A DNA stretch of 64,000 bases from Chromobacterium haemolyticum DSM 19808 (GTDB lineage Bacteria > Pseudomonadota > Gammaproteobacteria > Burkholderiales > Chromobacteriaceae): the NCBI RefSeq assembly GCF_000711885.1, contig NZ_JONK01000005.1, positions 238,418-302,417 of the forward strand. Direction: 5' to 3'. Made by a program: the position numbers and the translations under genes. A model generated the notes under the pieces. It made no database searches, was not told the origin of the DNA, and saw only the letters and a program-made list of their open reading frames with translations. Below are positions 15,364 through 24,884 of this stretch, piece by piece; positions within the stretch are counted from its first letter, which is position 1; every line of letters begins with the position of its first letter.

Positions 15364-16104
15364 ATGAAGCCTGCCAACGTCTATCTGTTTGGCACCTGTC
15401 TGCTCGACCTGTTTTTGCCGCAGGCCGGCGTGGACGCCATCGCCCTGCTGGAAGGGCTGGGCTTGCGGGTGCACTTTCCCCAGCGTCAGAGCTGTTGCGG
15501 CCAGCCGGCTTATACCAGCGGCCACCCGGCGGAAGCGCTGGCGGTGGCGAGGGCGCAGCTGGACTGCTTTGCCGAGGATTGGCCCATCGTGGTGCCCTCC
15601 GGTTCCTGCGGCGGCATGATCAAGCACCATTGGCCCAAGCTGTTCGCCGGCCAGCCGGACGAGGCGCGGGCCTGCGCGGTGGCCGCGCGGGTGGTGGAGT
15701 TCAGCGACTTCCTGCTCAACCGCCTGGACTGGCGGCCTGAGGATCTGGGGCCGAAGGTGAAGGTGGCGGTGCATACTTCCTGTTCCGCCCGCCGCGAGAT
15801 GAATGTGCACCTGTCCTGTTGGGCCTTGCTGGAGCGTCTGGCCAATGTCGAGAGGGTGACGCACGACCATGAGTCCGAGTGCTGTGGTTTTGGCGGCACG
15901 TTTTCGATCAAGCACCCGGATATCGCCGGGGCGATGGTGGCGGACAAGGCCGCCGCCTTGCAGGACAGCGGCGCGGTGGAGTTCATCACCGCGGACGGCG
16001 GCTGCCTGCTCAATATCAACGGCAAGCTGGCCAAGGAGGGCAGGGCGTTTCAAGGCCGGCACCTGGCCAGTTTTCTGTTGGAGCGCGTGGGAGGCAAGGC
16101 ATGA
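15364..16104 (+). CDS. lutA: Lactate utilisation protein LutA/LldE (CCG-domain)
   Basis: A 246-residue protein with two cysteine-rich CCG-type domains: SCCGQPAYTSGHP at about 46-58 and ECCGFGGTFSIKHP at about 174-187. LutA/LldE is the small subunit of the LutABC (LldEFG) iron-sulfur complex that oxidises L-lactate to pyruvate in the cytoplasm. The start at 15364 is preceded by AAAGGA; upstream in-frame codons fall inside the operator. First gene of the operon. Confidence 0.92.
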   Translation: MKPANVYLFGTCLLDLFLPQAGVDAIALLEGLGLRVHFPQRQSCCGQPAYTSGHPAEALAVARAQLDCFAEDWPIVVPSGSCGGMIKHHWPKLFAGQPDEARACAVAARVVEFSDFLLNRLDWRPEDLGPKVKVAVHTSCSARREMNVHLSCWALLERLANVERVTHDHESECCGFGGTFSIKHPDIAGAMVADKAAALQDSGAVEFITADGGCLLNINGKLAKEGRAFQGRHLASFLLERVGGKA

Positions 16105-16805
16105 GCGCCCGCGACGCCATCCTGGCCAAGCTGCGCGCCGCGCCGCGCCAAGAACTGCCGCGGCCGGAGCTGGACGCGCATTTCCGGCGCTTTGCGCCGC
16201 CGCAGCACAGCCTGGCCGCTTTGCGGGGCTGGGCGCAGGCGATGCGGGCGGTGAAGACCGAAGTGTTGTGGGTGCGCGCCGACGATTGGCACACCCGCTT
16301 GGCGGTATGGATCGCGCAGCGGCGTCCGGCGTCCTTGCTGCTGTCCGACACCGCGCACGGCCGCCGCGCCGAGGCGGCACTGCAACACTTGCCGACGCCG
16401 CCGGCTTTACGTTTCTTCGACCGCGAGGTGGATGGCTGGAAGGCCGAGTTATTCGAGATCGAGGCCGCGTTCACCACGGCGCGTTGCGGCATCGCCGCCA
16501 CCGGCACGCTGGTGCTGTGGCCGGACGCGCAGGAGCCGCGGACCATGAGCCTGGTGCCGCCGCTGCACATTGTCTTGTTCGACACCGCCACGCTCTACCC
16601 TGACTTCTACAGCGCGATGCGCGTTGAAAACTGGCAGGACGGCATGCCCGCCAACGCTTTGCTGATTTCCGGGCCGTCCAAGACCGCGGACATCCAACTG
16701 ACACTGGCCTACGGCGCGCATGGGCCGCGCGAACTGCTGGTGCTGGCGCAATTGCCCGAGCACATCGATCCGGCGCAGCTGGAGCAGGAGGAGGCCCGGC
16801 CATGA
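16101..16805 (+). CDS. lutC: Lactate utilisation protein LutC/LldG (LUD domain)
   Basis: A 234-residue LUD-domain protein and third component of the LutABC L-lactate oxidation system. The family motif is around CGIAATGTLVLWP and EPRTMSLVPPLHIVL, and the C terminus ISGPSKTADIQLTL is strongly conserved. The start ATG overlaps the lutA stop (ATGA). Gene order here is lutA-lutC-lutB rather than A-B-C. Confidence 0.92.
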   Translation: MSARDAILAKLRAAPRQELPRPELDAHFRRFAPPQHSLAALRGWAQAMRAVKTEVLWVRADDWHTRLAVWIAQRRPASLLLSDTAHGRRAEAALQHLPTPPALRFFDREVDGWKAELFEIEAAFTTARCGIAATGTLVLWPDAQEPRTMSLVPPLHIVLFDTATLYPDFYSAMRVENWQDGMPANALLISGPSKTADIQLTLAYGAHGPRELLVLAQLPEHIDPAQLEQEEARP

Positions 16806-18265
16806 GCGAGCACAAGATCGAACTCTATCCATCGCGCCAATTCAAGCAGCAGGCGCGCGCGGCGCTGGCCGACGGCGAGCTGCGCCACAGCCTGCGCGGG
16901 GCGATGGATTTTCTGATGGCCAAGCGCTTGTCGGCCTTTGACGACCCGGCGGAGCTGGACGCCTTGCGCGCCTTGGGTGAGGCCATCCGTCAGCGCTGCC
17001 TGTCGCGCTTGCCGGACTTGCTGGAGCAACTGGAGGCGCGGCTGAGCGCCAACGGCGTGCAAGTGCACTGGGCCGAGACCGCCGACGAGGCCAACCGCAT
17101 CATCCACGGTTTGGTAGAGGCGCGTTCCGGCCGCTTGATGGTCAAGGGCAAGTCCATGGTCAGCGAGGAGATTGAACTCAACCATTATCTGGGAGCGCGC
17201 GGCGTTACCGCGGTGGAAAGCGATATGGGCGAGTACATCGTGCAGCTGGCCGGAGAAAAGCCCACCCACATCATCATGCCGGCGATACACAAGACCAAGG
17301 CCGACATCGCGCGCTTATTCCACGACAAGTTGCCGGACACGCCGTACACCGAGGACGTGGACGAGTTGATCCAGATAGGCCGCGGCGCGCTGCGCCGGCA
17401 TTATCTGGACGCCGACGTGGGCCTGTCCGGCGTCAATTTCGCGGTGGCGGAAACCGGCACCTTGTGCCTGGTGGAGAACGAAGGCAACGGCCGCATGTGC
17501 ACCACGGTGCCGGACTTGCACATCGCCATCACCGGCATAGAGAAAGTAGTGGAGAAGCTGGCCGACGTGCCGCCCTTGTACAGCCTGCTGACCCGTTCCG
17601 CCATCGGCCAGCCCATCACCACCTATTTCAATATGATCAGCGGGCCGCGCCGCGCCGGCGAAAAAGACGGCCCGCGCGAGGTGCACCTGGTGCTGCTGGA
17701 CAACGGCCGCAGCCAGGCCTACGCCGACGCGCAGTTGCGCAAGACTCTGCAATGCATACGCTGCGGCGCTTGCATGAACCATTGCCCGGTCTACGCCCGC
17801 ATCGGCGGCCACGCTTACGGCACCACTTATCCGGGGCCGATAGGCGAGATCATTTCGCCGCACCTGCTGGGCCTGGAAAACACCCGAGACCTGCCCACGG
17901 CTTCCAGCCTGTGCGGCGCTTGCGGCGAAGTCTGCCCGGTGAAGATTCCCATTCCCGAGATGCTGATGCGGCTGCGCGAAGAAAGCCAGCGTCCGGCCGA
18001 CGAGGCGGTCAGCCATCCCTTGCGCGGCCAGGGCGCGGCGGCGAGCGCGGCGGAGCGGCTGGCCTGGAAGGGCTGGCGGCAGGTCCATGCCTCGCCGCGG
18101 CTATACCGCTGGTTTGGCTGGGGGGCCACCCGGCTGCGCAAGCTCGCGCTTGGCGGTCAACTGGGCTGGACCCAAAACCACGCGCCGCTGACGCCGGCGC
18201 CCAAGACCCTGCACGAGCTGGTGCGCGAACGCGAAGCGCGTCGCGGCGGCGGGGAGCGGCCATGA
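16802..18265 (+). CDS. lutB: Iron-sulfur lactate utilisation protein LutB/LldF
   Basis: A 487-residue subunit with an N-terminal LUD domain (VKGKSMVSEEIELN, AETGTLCLVENEGNGR) and a ferredoxin-like region with two [4Fe-4S] motifs, CIRCGACMNHCPVY at about 320 and CGACGEVCPVKIP at about 373. It passes electrons during L-lactate oxidation. The ATG overlaps the lutC stop by four bases, and its own stop overlaps the next start in the same way. Confidence 0.94.
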   Translation: MSEHKIELYPSRQFKQQARAALADGELRHSLRGAMDFLMAKRLSAFDDPAELDALRALGEAIRQRCLSRLPDLLEQLEARLSANGVQVHWAETADEANRIIHGLVEARSGRLMVKGKSMVSEEIELNHYLGARGVTAVESDMGEYIVQLAGEKPTHIIMPAIHKTKADIARLFHDKLPDTPYTEDVDELIQIGRGALRRHYLDADVGLSGVNFAVAETGTLCLVENEGNGRMCTTVPDLHIAITGIEKVVEKLADVPPLYSLLTRSAIGQPITTYFNMISGPRRAGEKDGPREVHLVLLDNGRSQAYADAQLRKTLQCIRCGACMNHCPVYARIGGHAYGTTYPGPIGEIISPHLLGLENTRDLPTASSLCGACGEVCPVKIPIPEMLMRLREESQRPADEAVSHPLRGQGAAASAAERLAWKGWRQVHASPRLYRWFGWGATRLRKLALGGQLGWTQNHAPLTPAPKTLHELVREREARRGGGERP

Positions 18266-21090
18266 GCATGAGTCCAGCGCATCAGGCTTTCCATCGGGAT
18301 CTGCTTCAAATCATGCCGGCGGCGCGCATCCACACCGATCCGCTGTCCACGCTGGCTTACGGCACCGATGCCAGCTTCTACCGGCTGCGGCCGCAAATCG
18401 TCGCCCGCGTCGACTGCGAGTCGGAAGTGGCGGCCATCCTCGCGCTGGCGCGCCGCCACCGGGTGGCGCTGACTTTCCGCGCCGCCGGCACCAGCTTGTC
18501 CGGCCAGGCGGTCAGCGATTCGGTGCTGGTCTTGCTGGGCGACGGCTTCAACCACGGCCAGGTGCTGGACGGGGGCGCGCGCATCCGGCTGGGGCCGGCG
18601 ATGATAGGCAGCCACGCCAACGCCTTGCTGGCGCCTTACGGCCGCAAGATCGGCCCGGACCCGGCGTCGATCAACAGCGCCAAGATCGGCGGCATCGCCG
18701 CCAACAACTCCAGCGGCATGTGTTGCGGCACCCGCGACAACAGTTATCACACCTTGGCGGCGATGCGTTTGTTGTTGTTGGACGGCGCCGTGCTGGACAC
18801 CGGCGACGCCGCCAGCGTGGCGGCTTTTCGCCAGTCCCACGCCGCGCTGCTGGCCGGCTTGTCCGGCCTGGCCGCCGAACTGCGCGCCGACGAGGCGCTG
18901 GCCGAGCGCGTGCGCCGCAAATACCGGCTGAAGAACACCACCGGCTACGGCATCAACGCCTTGCTGGATTTCGACGACCCGGTGGACATGCTCAGCCATG
19001 TGTTGATCGGCTCCGAGGGCACGCTGGGCTTTATCAGCGAAATCACCTTCCACAGCGTGGTGGAACATCCGCACAAAGCTTCGGCTTTGCTGCTATTCGA
19101 CGCGCTGGAGCCCTGTTGCCGCGCGGTGTCGGCGCTGAGCGCGGCCGCGGCCGCCCACGGCGTGGCGGCGGTGGAACTGATAGACAGCCGCAGCCTGCGC
19201 GCCTTGCACGGCAAGCCGGGGCTGCCAGATTTTCTGGCGCGGCCGTTTGGCCCGGACGAGGCTTGTCTGTTGATTGAGGCGCGGGCCGGTTCCGAGGCGG
19301 AACTGGAGCGCCATTGCGCGGAGATAGAGGGTTTGCTGGCCGGTTTCGCGCCGCGCTTGTCCAGCGGCTTCAGCCGCGAGGCCGCGGTATGCGACAGCTA
19401 TTGGGCCTTGCGCAAGGGCTTGTTCCCGGCGGTGGGCGCGGTGCGGCCGCTGGGCAGCACCGTGGTGATCGAGGATGTGGCTTTTCCGATTCCGCTGCTG
19501 GCCGACGGCGTGGCCAGGCTGACCGCCTTGTTCGACCGCCACGGCTATCACGAGGCGCTGTTGTTCGGCCACGCGCTGGACGGCAATCTGCATTTCGTGT
19601 TCGCGCCCAGCTTCGACAATGAGCGCGAGGTGGCGCGCTACGACGCCTTCATGCAGGACGTGAGCGCGCTGGTGGCCGGCGAATACGACGGCTCGTTGAA
19701 AGCCGAGCACGGCACCGGCCGCAATGTCGCGCCCTTTGTGCGTCAGGAATGGGGCGACGCCGCCTGGAACATCATGTGCCGCATCAAGGCCTTGTTCGAT
19801 CCGGACGGCCTGCTCAATCCCGGCGTGATCATCACCGACAACGACCGGCTGCACCTGGAAAACCTCAAACCCCTGCCGGCGGCCGATCCCATCGTCGACC
19901 GCTGCATCGAGTGCGGCTTTTGCGAGGCGGCCTGCCCGTCGCATGGGCTGACGCTGAGCCCGCGCCAGCGCATCGTCGCCTGGCGACGCATCCAGCAGTT
20001 GAACCGCGACGGCGACGCGGGGGAAGAGTTGGCCGCGCTGCGCGCCGATTTCCGCTACCGCGCCATCGATACCTGCGCCGCCACCGGCATGTGCGCCACG
20101 CGCTGCCCGGTGGGCATCAATACCGGCGAACTGATGAAACGGCTGCAAGGCCCGTCGCCGCGGCCCCGCGCCGCCCGCTTTGCAGCCCGCCACATCGGCG
20201 GAGCCGCCGCCGCCGTTCGCGCCGGCCTGAGGCTGGCGCATCTATTCGGTCCGGAGCGGCTGCATCGCATCAGCCAGCGGCTGCGCCGCCGCCATAAGGT
20301 GATTCCCCTGATTCCGGCGCACTTGCCGCGTCCGGCCGGCCGTCTGCCCGCCGCCGTTGGCGGCGACGGCGAGCCGGTGGTGCTTTTTCTCAGCTGCGTC
20401 AACCGAACGCTGGCCGTCGACGCCGCCGGCGGCAACGCGGCCGCGCCCACCTTGGCGCTGTTGCGCCGCGCCGGCTTCAACCCCCGCTATCCGCCCGGCC
20501 ACGACGGCCTGTGCTGCGGCCAGCCTTTCGCCTCGTCCAATGCCGCCGAGGCGCTTGACATCAGCCAGAACGCCTTGAACCGGGCGCTGCTGACGGCCAG
20601 CGAAGACGGCCGGCATCCGGTGTATCTGGACAACGGGCCGTGCGCGGCGCGCATCCTGTCCGCCCAACGTCAAGGCCGGCTGGACGCTAGGCTTCGGCTG
20701 TTCGACGCGGCCCGATTTCTGGAGGCTTTCGTCGCGCCGCGGCTGGCGGTGACGCGCAAGCTGGAGCAGTTGGCGCTGCACATTCCCTGCAGCGCCGCCG
20801 AGATGGGCGCGGCGGAGGCGCTCACGCGGCTGGCCGGCCTTTGCGCCGAGCGGCTGACGGTGCCGGACATCGCCTGTTGTGGCTTTGCCGGAGACAAGGG
20901 CTTCACCGTGCCGGAACTGAACGCGCACAGCTTGCGGCGCTTGCCGCCGGCCTTGCCCCCCGGCTGCCGCCACGGCGTGTCGATGAGCCGAACCTGTCAG
21001 ATCGGCCTGAGCGAACACGCCGGCTTCGAGTACCGCAGTATCGAGGCGCTGCTGGATTTTTGCACCACCCCAAAAAGCGGCCCGCTATGA
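18262..21090 (+). CDS. dld: FAD/Fe-S D-lactate dehydrogenase (Dld-II type)
   Basis: A 942-residue multidomain enzyme. The N-terminal FAD-binding PCMH domain shows FRAAGTSLSGQAVSD and GGIAANNSSGM, followed by the FAD-linked oxidase C-terminal domain (GHALDGNLHFVF, KAEHGTGRNVAPFV). After about residue 545 come two ferredoxin motifs (CIECGFCEAACPS, CAATGMCATRCPVG) and a C-terminal CCG pair (GLCCGQPFASS, IACCGFAGDKGF). This is the layout of quinone-linked D-lactate dehydrogenases of the Dld-II/GlcD group. Placed after lutACB, it lets one LldR-controlled operon use both lactate isomers. A 2-hydroxyglutarate or glycolate substrate is less likely here. Confidence 0.9.
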   Translation: MSMSPAHQAFHRDLLQIMPAARIHTDPLSTLAYGTDASFYRLRPQIVARVDCESEVAAILALARRHRVALTFRAAGTSLSGQAVSDSVLVLLGDGFNHGQVLDGGARIRLGPAMIGSHANALLAPYGRKIGPDPASINSAKIGGIAANNSSGMCCGTRDNSYHTLAAMRLLLLDGAVLDTGDAASVAAFRQSHAALLAGLSGLAAELRADEALAERVRRKYRLKNTTGYGINALLDFDDPVDMLSHVLIGSEGTLGFISEITFHSVVEHPHKASALLLFDALEPCCRAVSALSAAAAAHGVAAVELIDSRSLRALHGKPGLPDFLARPFGPDEACLLIEARAGSEAELERHCAEIEGLLAGFAPRLSSGFSREAAVCDSYWALRKGLFPAVGAVRPLGSTVVIEDVAFPIPLLADGVARLTALFDRHGYHEALLFGHALDGNLHFVFAPSFDNEREVARYDAFMQDVSALVAGEYDGSLKAEHGTGRNVAPFVRQEWGDAAWNIMCRIKALFDPDGLLNPGVIITDNDRLHLENLKPLPAADPIVDRCIECGFCEAACPSHGLTLSPRQRIVAWRRIQQLNRDGDAGEELAALRADFRYRAIDTCAATGMCATRCPVGINTGELMKRLQGPSPRPRAARFAARHIGGAAAAVRAGLRLAHLFGPERLHRISQRLRRRHKVIPLIPAHLPRPAGRLPAAVGGDGEPVVLFLSCVNRTLAVDAAGGNAAAPTLALLRRAGFNPRYPPGHDGLCCGQPFASSNAAEALDISQNALNRALLTASEDGRHPVYLDNGPCAARILSAQRQGRLDARLRLFDAARFLEAFVAPRLAVTRKLEQLALHIPCSAAEMGAAEALTRLAGLCAERLTVPDIACCGFAGDKGFTVPELNAHSLRRLPPALPPGCRHGVSMSRTCQIGLSEHAGFEYRSIEALLDFCTTPKSGPL

Positions 21091-21255
21091 AGGCCGCATC
21101 GTTGGCGCCGCCGTCCGGGAGGACGGCCGGCTCCGAGTTGAAACGCCCGTAAACATCCTTCCCTGAGCGCATTCCGTCCACACGGCCGCGGCTAGCCCGC
21201 CGCCGCGCGGCGTCCCGTGCGCGCAAGGAGAAGGAGAGACTACAGAGGAGACATC

Positions 21256-22881
21256 ATGGTCTGGACCCAAAACTACTTTCCGTCCGGCGGCATGGCGCTG
21301 TCGGCGCTGATGGCGGCACTGCCGATTATTTTCTTTTTCCTGGCGCTGGCGGTGTTCCGGCTCAAGGGCCATGTCGCCGGCAGCCTGACCGTGCTGCTGG
21401 CCTTGCTGGTGGCCACGCTGTTCTACGGCATGCCGGCGGACATGGCGTTGGCCGCCGCCGGTTTCGGCTTCGCCTACGGCCTGTGGCCCATCGCCTGGAT
21501 CATCATCGCCGCGGTGTTTCTGTACAAGATCACCGTCAAGACCGGGCAGTTCGACATCATCCGCGCCTCGGTGTTGTCGGTGACCGAGGATCAGCGTCTG
21601 CAGATGCTGCTGGTGGGCTTTTCCTTCGGCGCCTTTCTGGAGGGCGCCGCCGGCTTTGGCGCGCCGGTGGCCATTACCGCCGCGTTGCTGGTGGGGCTGG
21701 GCTTTAATCCCTTGTACGCGGCTGGCCTGTGTCTGATCGCCAATACCGCGCCAGTGGCTTTCGGCGCGATGGGCATCCCCATTATCGTGGCCGGCCAGGT
21801 GACCGGGCTGGACCCTTTCGCCATCGGCGCCAAGGCCGGCCATCAGTTGCCCTTCTTGTCGGTGCTGGTGCCGTTCTGGCTGGTGATGATGATGGACGGC
21901 CTCAAGGGTGTGCGCCAAACCTGGCCGGCGGTGCTGGTGGCGGGGGGCTCTTTCGCCGTCACCCAGTATTTCACCTCCAATTACATTGGGCCGGAACTGC
22001 CGGACATCACTTCGGCGCTGGTGAGCCTGGTGTGCCTGACGCTGTTCCTGAAAGTATGGCAGCCGCGCGAGATCTTCACCTTCGCCGGCCGCCGCGCGCC
22101 CAGCCCGCGCCAGGCTTCCGGCTTTAGTCTGGGACGGATCGCCCGCGCTTGGGGGCCGTTCCTGATCCTGACCGCGCTAGTGACCTTGTGGAGCCTGAAG
22201 CCGTTCAAGGCGCTGTTCGCCAAGGGGGGCGCGCTGGAGCATTGGGTGTTGAAGTTCCACGTGCCGCATCTGGATAATCTGGTGATCAAGACCGCGCCGA
22301 TCGTGGCCGTGGACAAGCCTTACGAGGCGCTGTACAAGCTGGACCTGCTGTCGGCGGTGGGCACCGCTATCTTCGTCGCGGCATTGCTGTCCATTGTGCT
22401 GCTGCGTTTCCGGCCGGCGCAGGCTGTCGCCGCCTTCGGTGAAACCCTGGCCGAACTGAGGCGGCCCATCTTGTCCATCGGCATGGTGCTGGCCTTCGCT
22501 TTCGTCGCCAATTATTCCGGCATGTCCAGCACGTTGGCGCTGTGCCTGGCCAATACCGGAAAGGCCTTTCCTTTCTTCTCGCCTTTCCTTGGATGGCTGG
22601 GGGTGTTCCTGACCGGCTCCGACACCTCGTCCAATGCCTTGTTCTCGGCCTTGCAGGCTTCCACCGCGCATCAATTGGGCGTGTCCGACATCCTGCTGGT
22701 GGCGGCCAACACCACTGGCGGCGTCACCGGCAAGATGATTTCGCCGCAATCCATCGCCGTGGCCTGCGCGGCGGTGGGCTTGGTGGGCAAGGAGGCGGAC
22801 CTGTTCCGCTTTACCCTCAAGCACAGCCTGATCTTCTGCAGCCTGGTGGGGGCGATGACTTACGCGATGGCCTATTTCTGA
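21256..22881 (+). CDS. lldP: L-lactate permease LldP
   Basis: A 541-residue inner-membrane permease with about twelve hydrophobic segments. It imports lactate (and often glycolate) with protons. Family signatures include [21 protein letters not shown] and the C-terminal [11 protein letters not shown] and [12 protein letters not shown]. The start at 21256 has GAGGAG 6 bases upstream. The 165-base gap after dld holds no gene. It is probably the last gene of the lactate operon. Confidence 0.93.
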   Translation: MVWTQNYFPSGGMALSALMAALPIIFFFLALAVFRLKGHVAGSLTVLLALLVATLFYGMPADMALAAAGFGFAYGLWPIAWIIIAAVFLYKITVKTGQFDIIRASVLSVTEDQRLQMLLVGFSFGAFLEGAAGFGAPVAITAALLVGLGFNPLYAAGLCLIANTAPVAFGAMGIPIIVAGQVTGLDPFAIGAKAGHQLPFLSVLVPFWLVMMMDGLKGVRQTWPAVLVAGGSFAVTQYFTSNYIGPELPDITSALVSLVCLTLFLKVWQPREIFTFAGRRAPSPRQASGFSLGRIARAWGPFLILTALVTLWSLKPFKALFAKGGALEHWVLKFHVPHLDNLVIKTAPIVAVDKPYEALYKLDLLSAVGTAIFVAALLSIVLLRFRPAQAVAAFGETLAELRRPILSIGMVLAFAFVANYSGMSSTLALCLANTGKAFPFFSPFLGWLGVFLTGSDTSSNALFSALQASTAHQLGVSDILLVAANTTGGVTGKMISPQSIAVACAAVGLVGKEADLFRFTLKHSLIFCSLVGAMTYAMAYF

Positions 22882-22895
22882 CAGACAGGCTCAAG

Positions 22896-22929
22896 ACCCG
22901 GCGGGCCGGTGGTGCCGACCCCGCCGGGT
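22896..22929 (+). terminator. Possible hairpin terminator after lldP
   Basis: ACCCGGCGG and CCGCCGGGT form a 9-bp stem with a 16-base loop that contains a further short stem. There is no T-run, so the call is weak; the 142-bp repeat starts 20 bases later. Confidence 0.4.
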
Positions 22930-22948
22930 TGAGGCCTGGTTTGCCGTG

Positions 22949-23093
22949 AGAGCCTGTTTACGATCCGCTGCGCTTCGTGAGACGTGACACGGTGAGTACC
23001 GTTTCGAAATGCTCATGTACCACATGACCATTCCGCTTTCTCCGTGGTTTTCGCCTTGTCTCGCCCTCGCTCGCGAGGTCGTAAACAGGCTCT
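22949..23093 (+). repeat. Dispersed repeat, full forward copy (reference copy)
   Basis: This 145-base copy has perfect 13-base inverted ends, AGAGCCTGTTTAC and GTAAACAGGCTCT. The conserved interior blocks are CGATCCGCTGCGC near the left, AAATGCTCATGTACCACATG in the middle, and TTTTCGCCTTGTCTCGCCC near the right. There is no ORF. Its right end abuts the stop codon (minus strand) of the ToxS-like gene at 23094. Confidence 0.9.
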
Positions 23094-23561
23094 TTAGAGA
23101 ATTTCCTGGTTTTCGCAGAAAAAGCTGATCGAGTCGAAATTGACTTGGGTGACATGGTTGGTGACCGGCACCATATTGATCAGGTGGCGGGTGCCGATGT
23201 CGAAAATGTGGTACTCGCTGGCTAGGCTGCCGTATTCGGACGGCGACTTGGTCTTTTTAACGATGGTGACCGCGTTGGCTTCTCCGTTCCACCCGTAGCT
23301 GGTTTTGAACTGCAGCAGGCGGTTGATGTAATCGCCGGTGGGCGAATGCAGGAAGAAGTGGATGGTCTCGTTCTTCATGTCCAGGTCGATGAAGCCGCTG
23401 GTGGTGGCGACTTCGCCGCTGTGGCGCGGGAAGCGCAGCTCGGAGATGCGAGCGGTGCAGATGGTGCGGCTGTCCATGATGTAGTTGCGGCTGGCATAGC
23501 CCAGGTAGAGCGCGACCAGAAACAATCCGAGAGCGATCAGAAAACGATTTTGTTTTTGCAA
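23094..23561 (-). CDS. Small single-pass membrane protein, ToxS-like partner of the ToxR-like regulator
   Basis: A protein of about 155 residues, possibly a periplasmic cofactor of the regulator encoded upstream. It has a short cytoplasmic start, one membrane helix (NRFLIALGLFLVALYLGYA), and a periplasmic domain with a Cys pair (ICTARI near the membrane and FFCENQ near the end) that could form a disulfide. The preferred TTG start has GGGAG 9 bases upstream; a GTG at 23609 without a good site would add 16 residues. It overlaps the regulator gene by 25 bases. No family was recognised; the ToxS comparison rests on arrangement. Confidence 0.6.
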   Translation of the reverse strand: MQKQNRFLIALGLFLVALYLGYASRNYIMDSRTICTARISELRFPRHSGEVATTSGFIDLDMKNETIHFFLHSPTGDYINRLLQFKTSYGWNGEANAVTIVKKTKSPSEYGSLASEYHIFDIGTRHLINMVPVTNHVTQVNFDSISFFCENQEIL

Positions 23562-24235
23562 TTGAGATCGCTCCCGTATTTCTTGTCGCACAGATAGCTC
23601 GCCGTGCACTTGCCGCTTTTGATGTAGAAGGCGTCGCCGCCGCTTTCCGGCAGCTTGGGCGCGTCGCGGTAGACATTGCCCACCACGAACAGGCTGCGCG
23701 CGCCGTCGCGCATTTTATGAATATTCATTTGCGGAATCCACCAAGAGGCATGCCAGCCCAGCAGCAGGCCTAGGGCGATGATGGCCAGCGCGGCCAGCGC
23801 CTGGCGGCGATCAATGCGGGCCGGCAAACGCCAGCGGGCTTTGCGTCGTTGTGGCGCGGGCGCGGGGCGGGTCTCCTGCGGGCCGGCTTCCGTCGCCGGC
23901 GATGGGCTATCGGCGTCCGCCTGCGGTTCCAGCAGGACGAAGGCGCCGACGAATTGGCAGCCGCGTCTTGGAATGGTCTTGATGATCTTGGGGTCCAGCC
24001 CGCTTTTCTCAAGTTGTGCGCGCAGATCGAACACCAGCTTGTGGTAGCTGGAGTCTGTGACGATGGTTTTCCCCCATACGTTTTCAATCAGCTCGTTTTT
24101 TTCGAACAGCCCGGAGAGCAAGAGCTTGAGCAGCAACGCTTCGTTGTACTTCAAGATGATCTTGTCTTGATCCCAGGGCAGCAGGCTGCCTTCATCAGGG
24201 TCGAAGACGACTTTGTCTTCAATATGGAATCTCAT
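23537..24235 (-). CDS. ToxR/CadC-like transmembrane transcriptional regulator
   Basis: A 232-residue regulator with an OmpR/PhoB-type winged helix at about 1-102 (NEALLLKLLLSGLFEKNELI, DSSYHKLVFDLRAQLEKSGL, TIPRRGCQFVGA), a proline-rich linker, one membrane helix at about 147-167 (LAALAIIALGLLLGWHASWW) and a periplasmic tail of about 65 residues with three cysteines (GKCTASYLC and NCKN). This is ToxR/CadC architecture: a sensor that binds DNA while in the membrane. The gene is AT-richer than its neighbours, has a weak ribosome site, and is followed by a small membrane protein. Targets are unknown. Confidence 0.82.
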   Translation of the reverse strand: MRFHIEDKVVFDPDEGSLLPWDQDKIILKYNEALLLKLLLSGLFEKNELIENVWGKTIVTDSSYHKLVFDLRAQLEKSGLDPKIIKTIPRRGCQFVGAFVLLEPQADADSPSPATEAGPQETRPAPAPQRRKARWRLPARIDRRQALAALAIIALGLLLGWHASWWIPQMNIHKMRDGARSLFVVGNVYRDAPKLPESGGDAFYIKSGKCTASYLCDKKYGSDLNCKNKIVF

Positions 24236-24884
24236 TTTTATAATCTTTCTGTCCACGCGAAGGCCGGTATTGGAAAATTTGATATTACGGCCAATGCGGG
24301 GTCGGCGATATTTTAAATTACCCCATAGGTAATTTGCTCTAAATCGATTATAGATAGCAATACCCAACTGCCAAGCTGGCCTTGCCAAGTGGTGCTGCGG
24401 GGGAGCCGAAAGGTAAGCGGAAATGACAAGAGCGCCAGGGGCGCTCTTGGTTTGACGTGAAATATTTTCCAACAAAATCCGCTTCTTTTCAAGAGGATGG
24501 CCGCTGCCGCCGCATGGGGCGCAGGCGCGGGCGCGCGGCGAAATCTGCTGGAACTCAGGCCTGTTGGGCATTGCCGCCGGGATGGCGGCGCCGGGGAGTC
24601 ATGCGTATTCGACGTGGCCTGTTCGCAACGAAAACCATGAATTTGGCAAAAGGCCAGAGTAGGGGGCGATGACTACGGAATTGTAGCGTCCCGATTACAG
24701 CGCTCCGGCGCGGTAGCGGGGCGGAAAAGGTCCGTATTGGTCAATCCGGCGAGCGCAGTGTTTGAAAATCTGGGGCAGAAAACCGTCAATGAAGATAGGC
24801 GGGCGCTATCTAACTAGGATTGGATGGAATAGACGGGGCAGTGAAATGGCGGAGCCGGCTTGTTGAGCCAGCGCCGCCTTTTTT
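24236..24884. other. Gene-poor intergenic region
   Basis: No convincing gene is seen in 649 bases; the short open frames lack codon bias and ribosome sites. The part next to the ToxR-like gene (24236-24360) is AT-rich and probably carries its promoter. CAAGAGCGCC (24427-24436) and GGCGCTCTTG (24440-24449) form a perfect 10-bp hairpin without a T-run. Confidence 0.5.

Noticed and set aside
22949-23093. Repeat copies taken as a CRISPR array
   Set aside because: Copies are scattered, about 142 bases long with inverted ends, and lack regular spacers or cas genes.
24457-24672. A 71-codon plus-strand frame in the gap after the ToxR-like gene
   Set aside because: Arg/Gly-rich composition, no ribosome site, no codon bias; treated as non-coding.
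13600-24850. Similar phrases (CTGGGGCA and GGATGG(C/A)ATAGAC) upstream of the H-NS gene and near 24800
   Set aside because: Spacing between the two phrases differs by more than 30 bases and the intervening sequence is unrelated, so I do not call a shared regulatory element.
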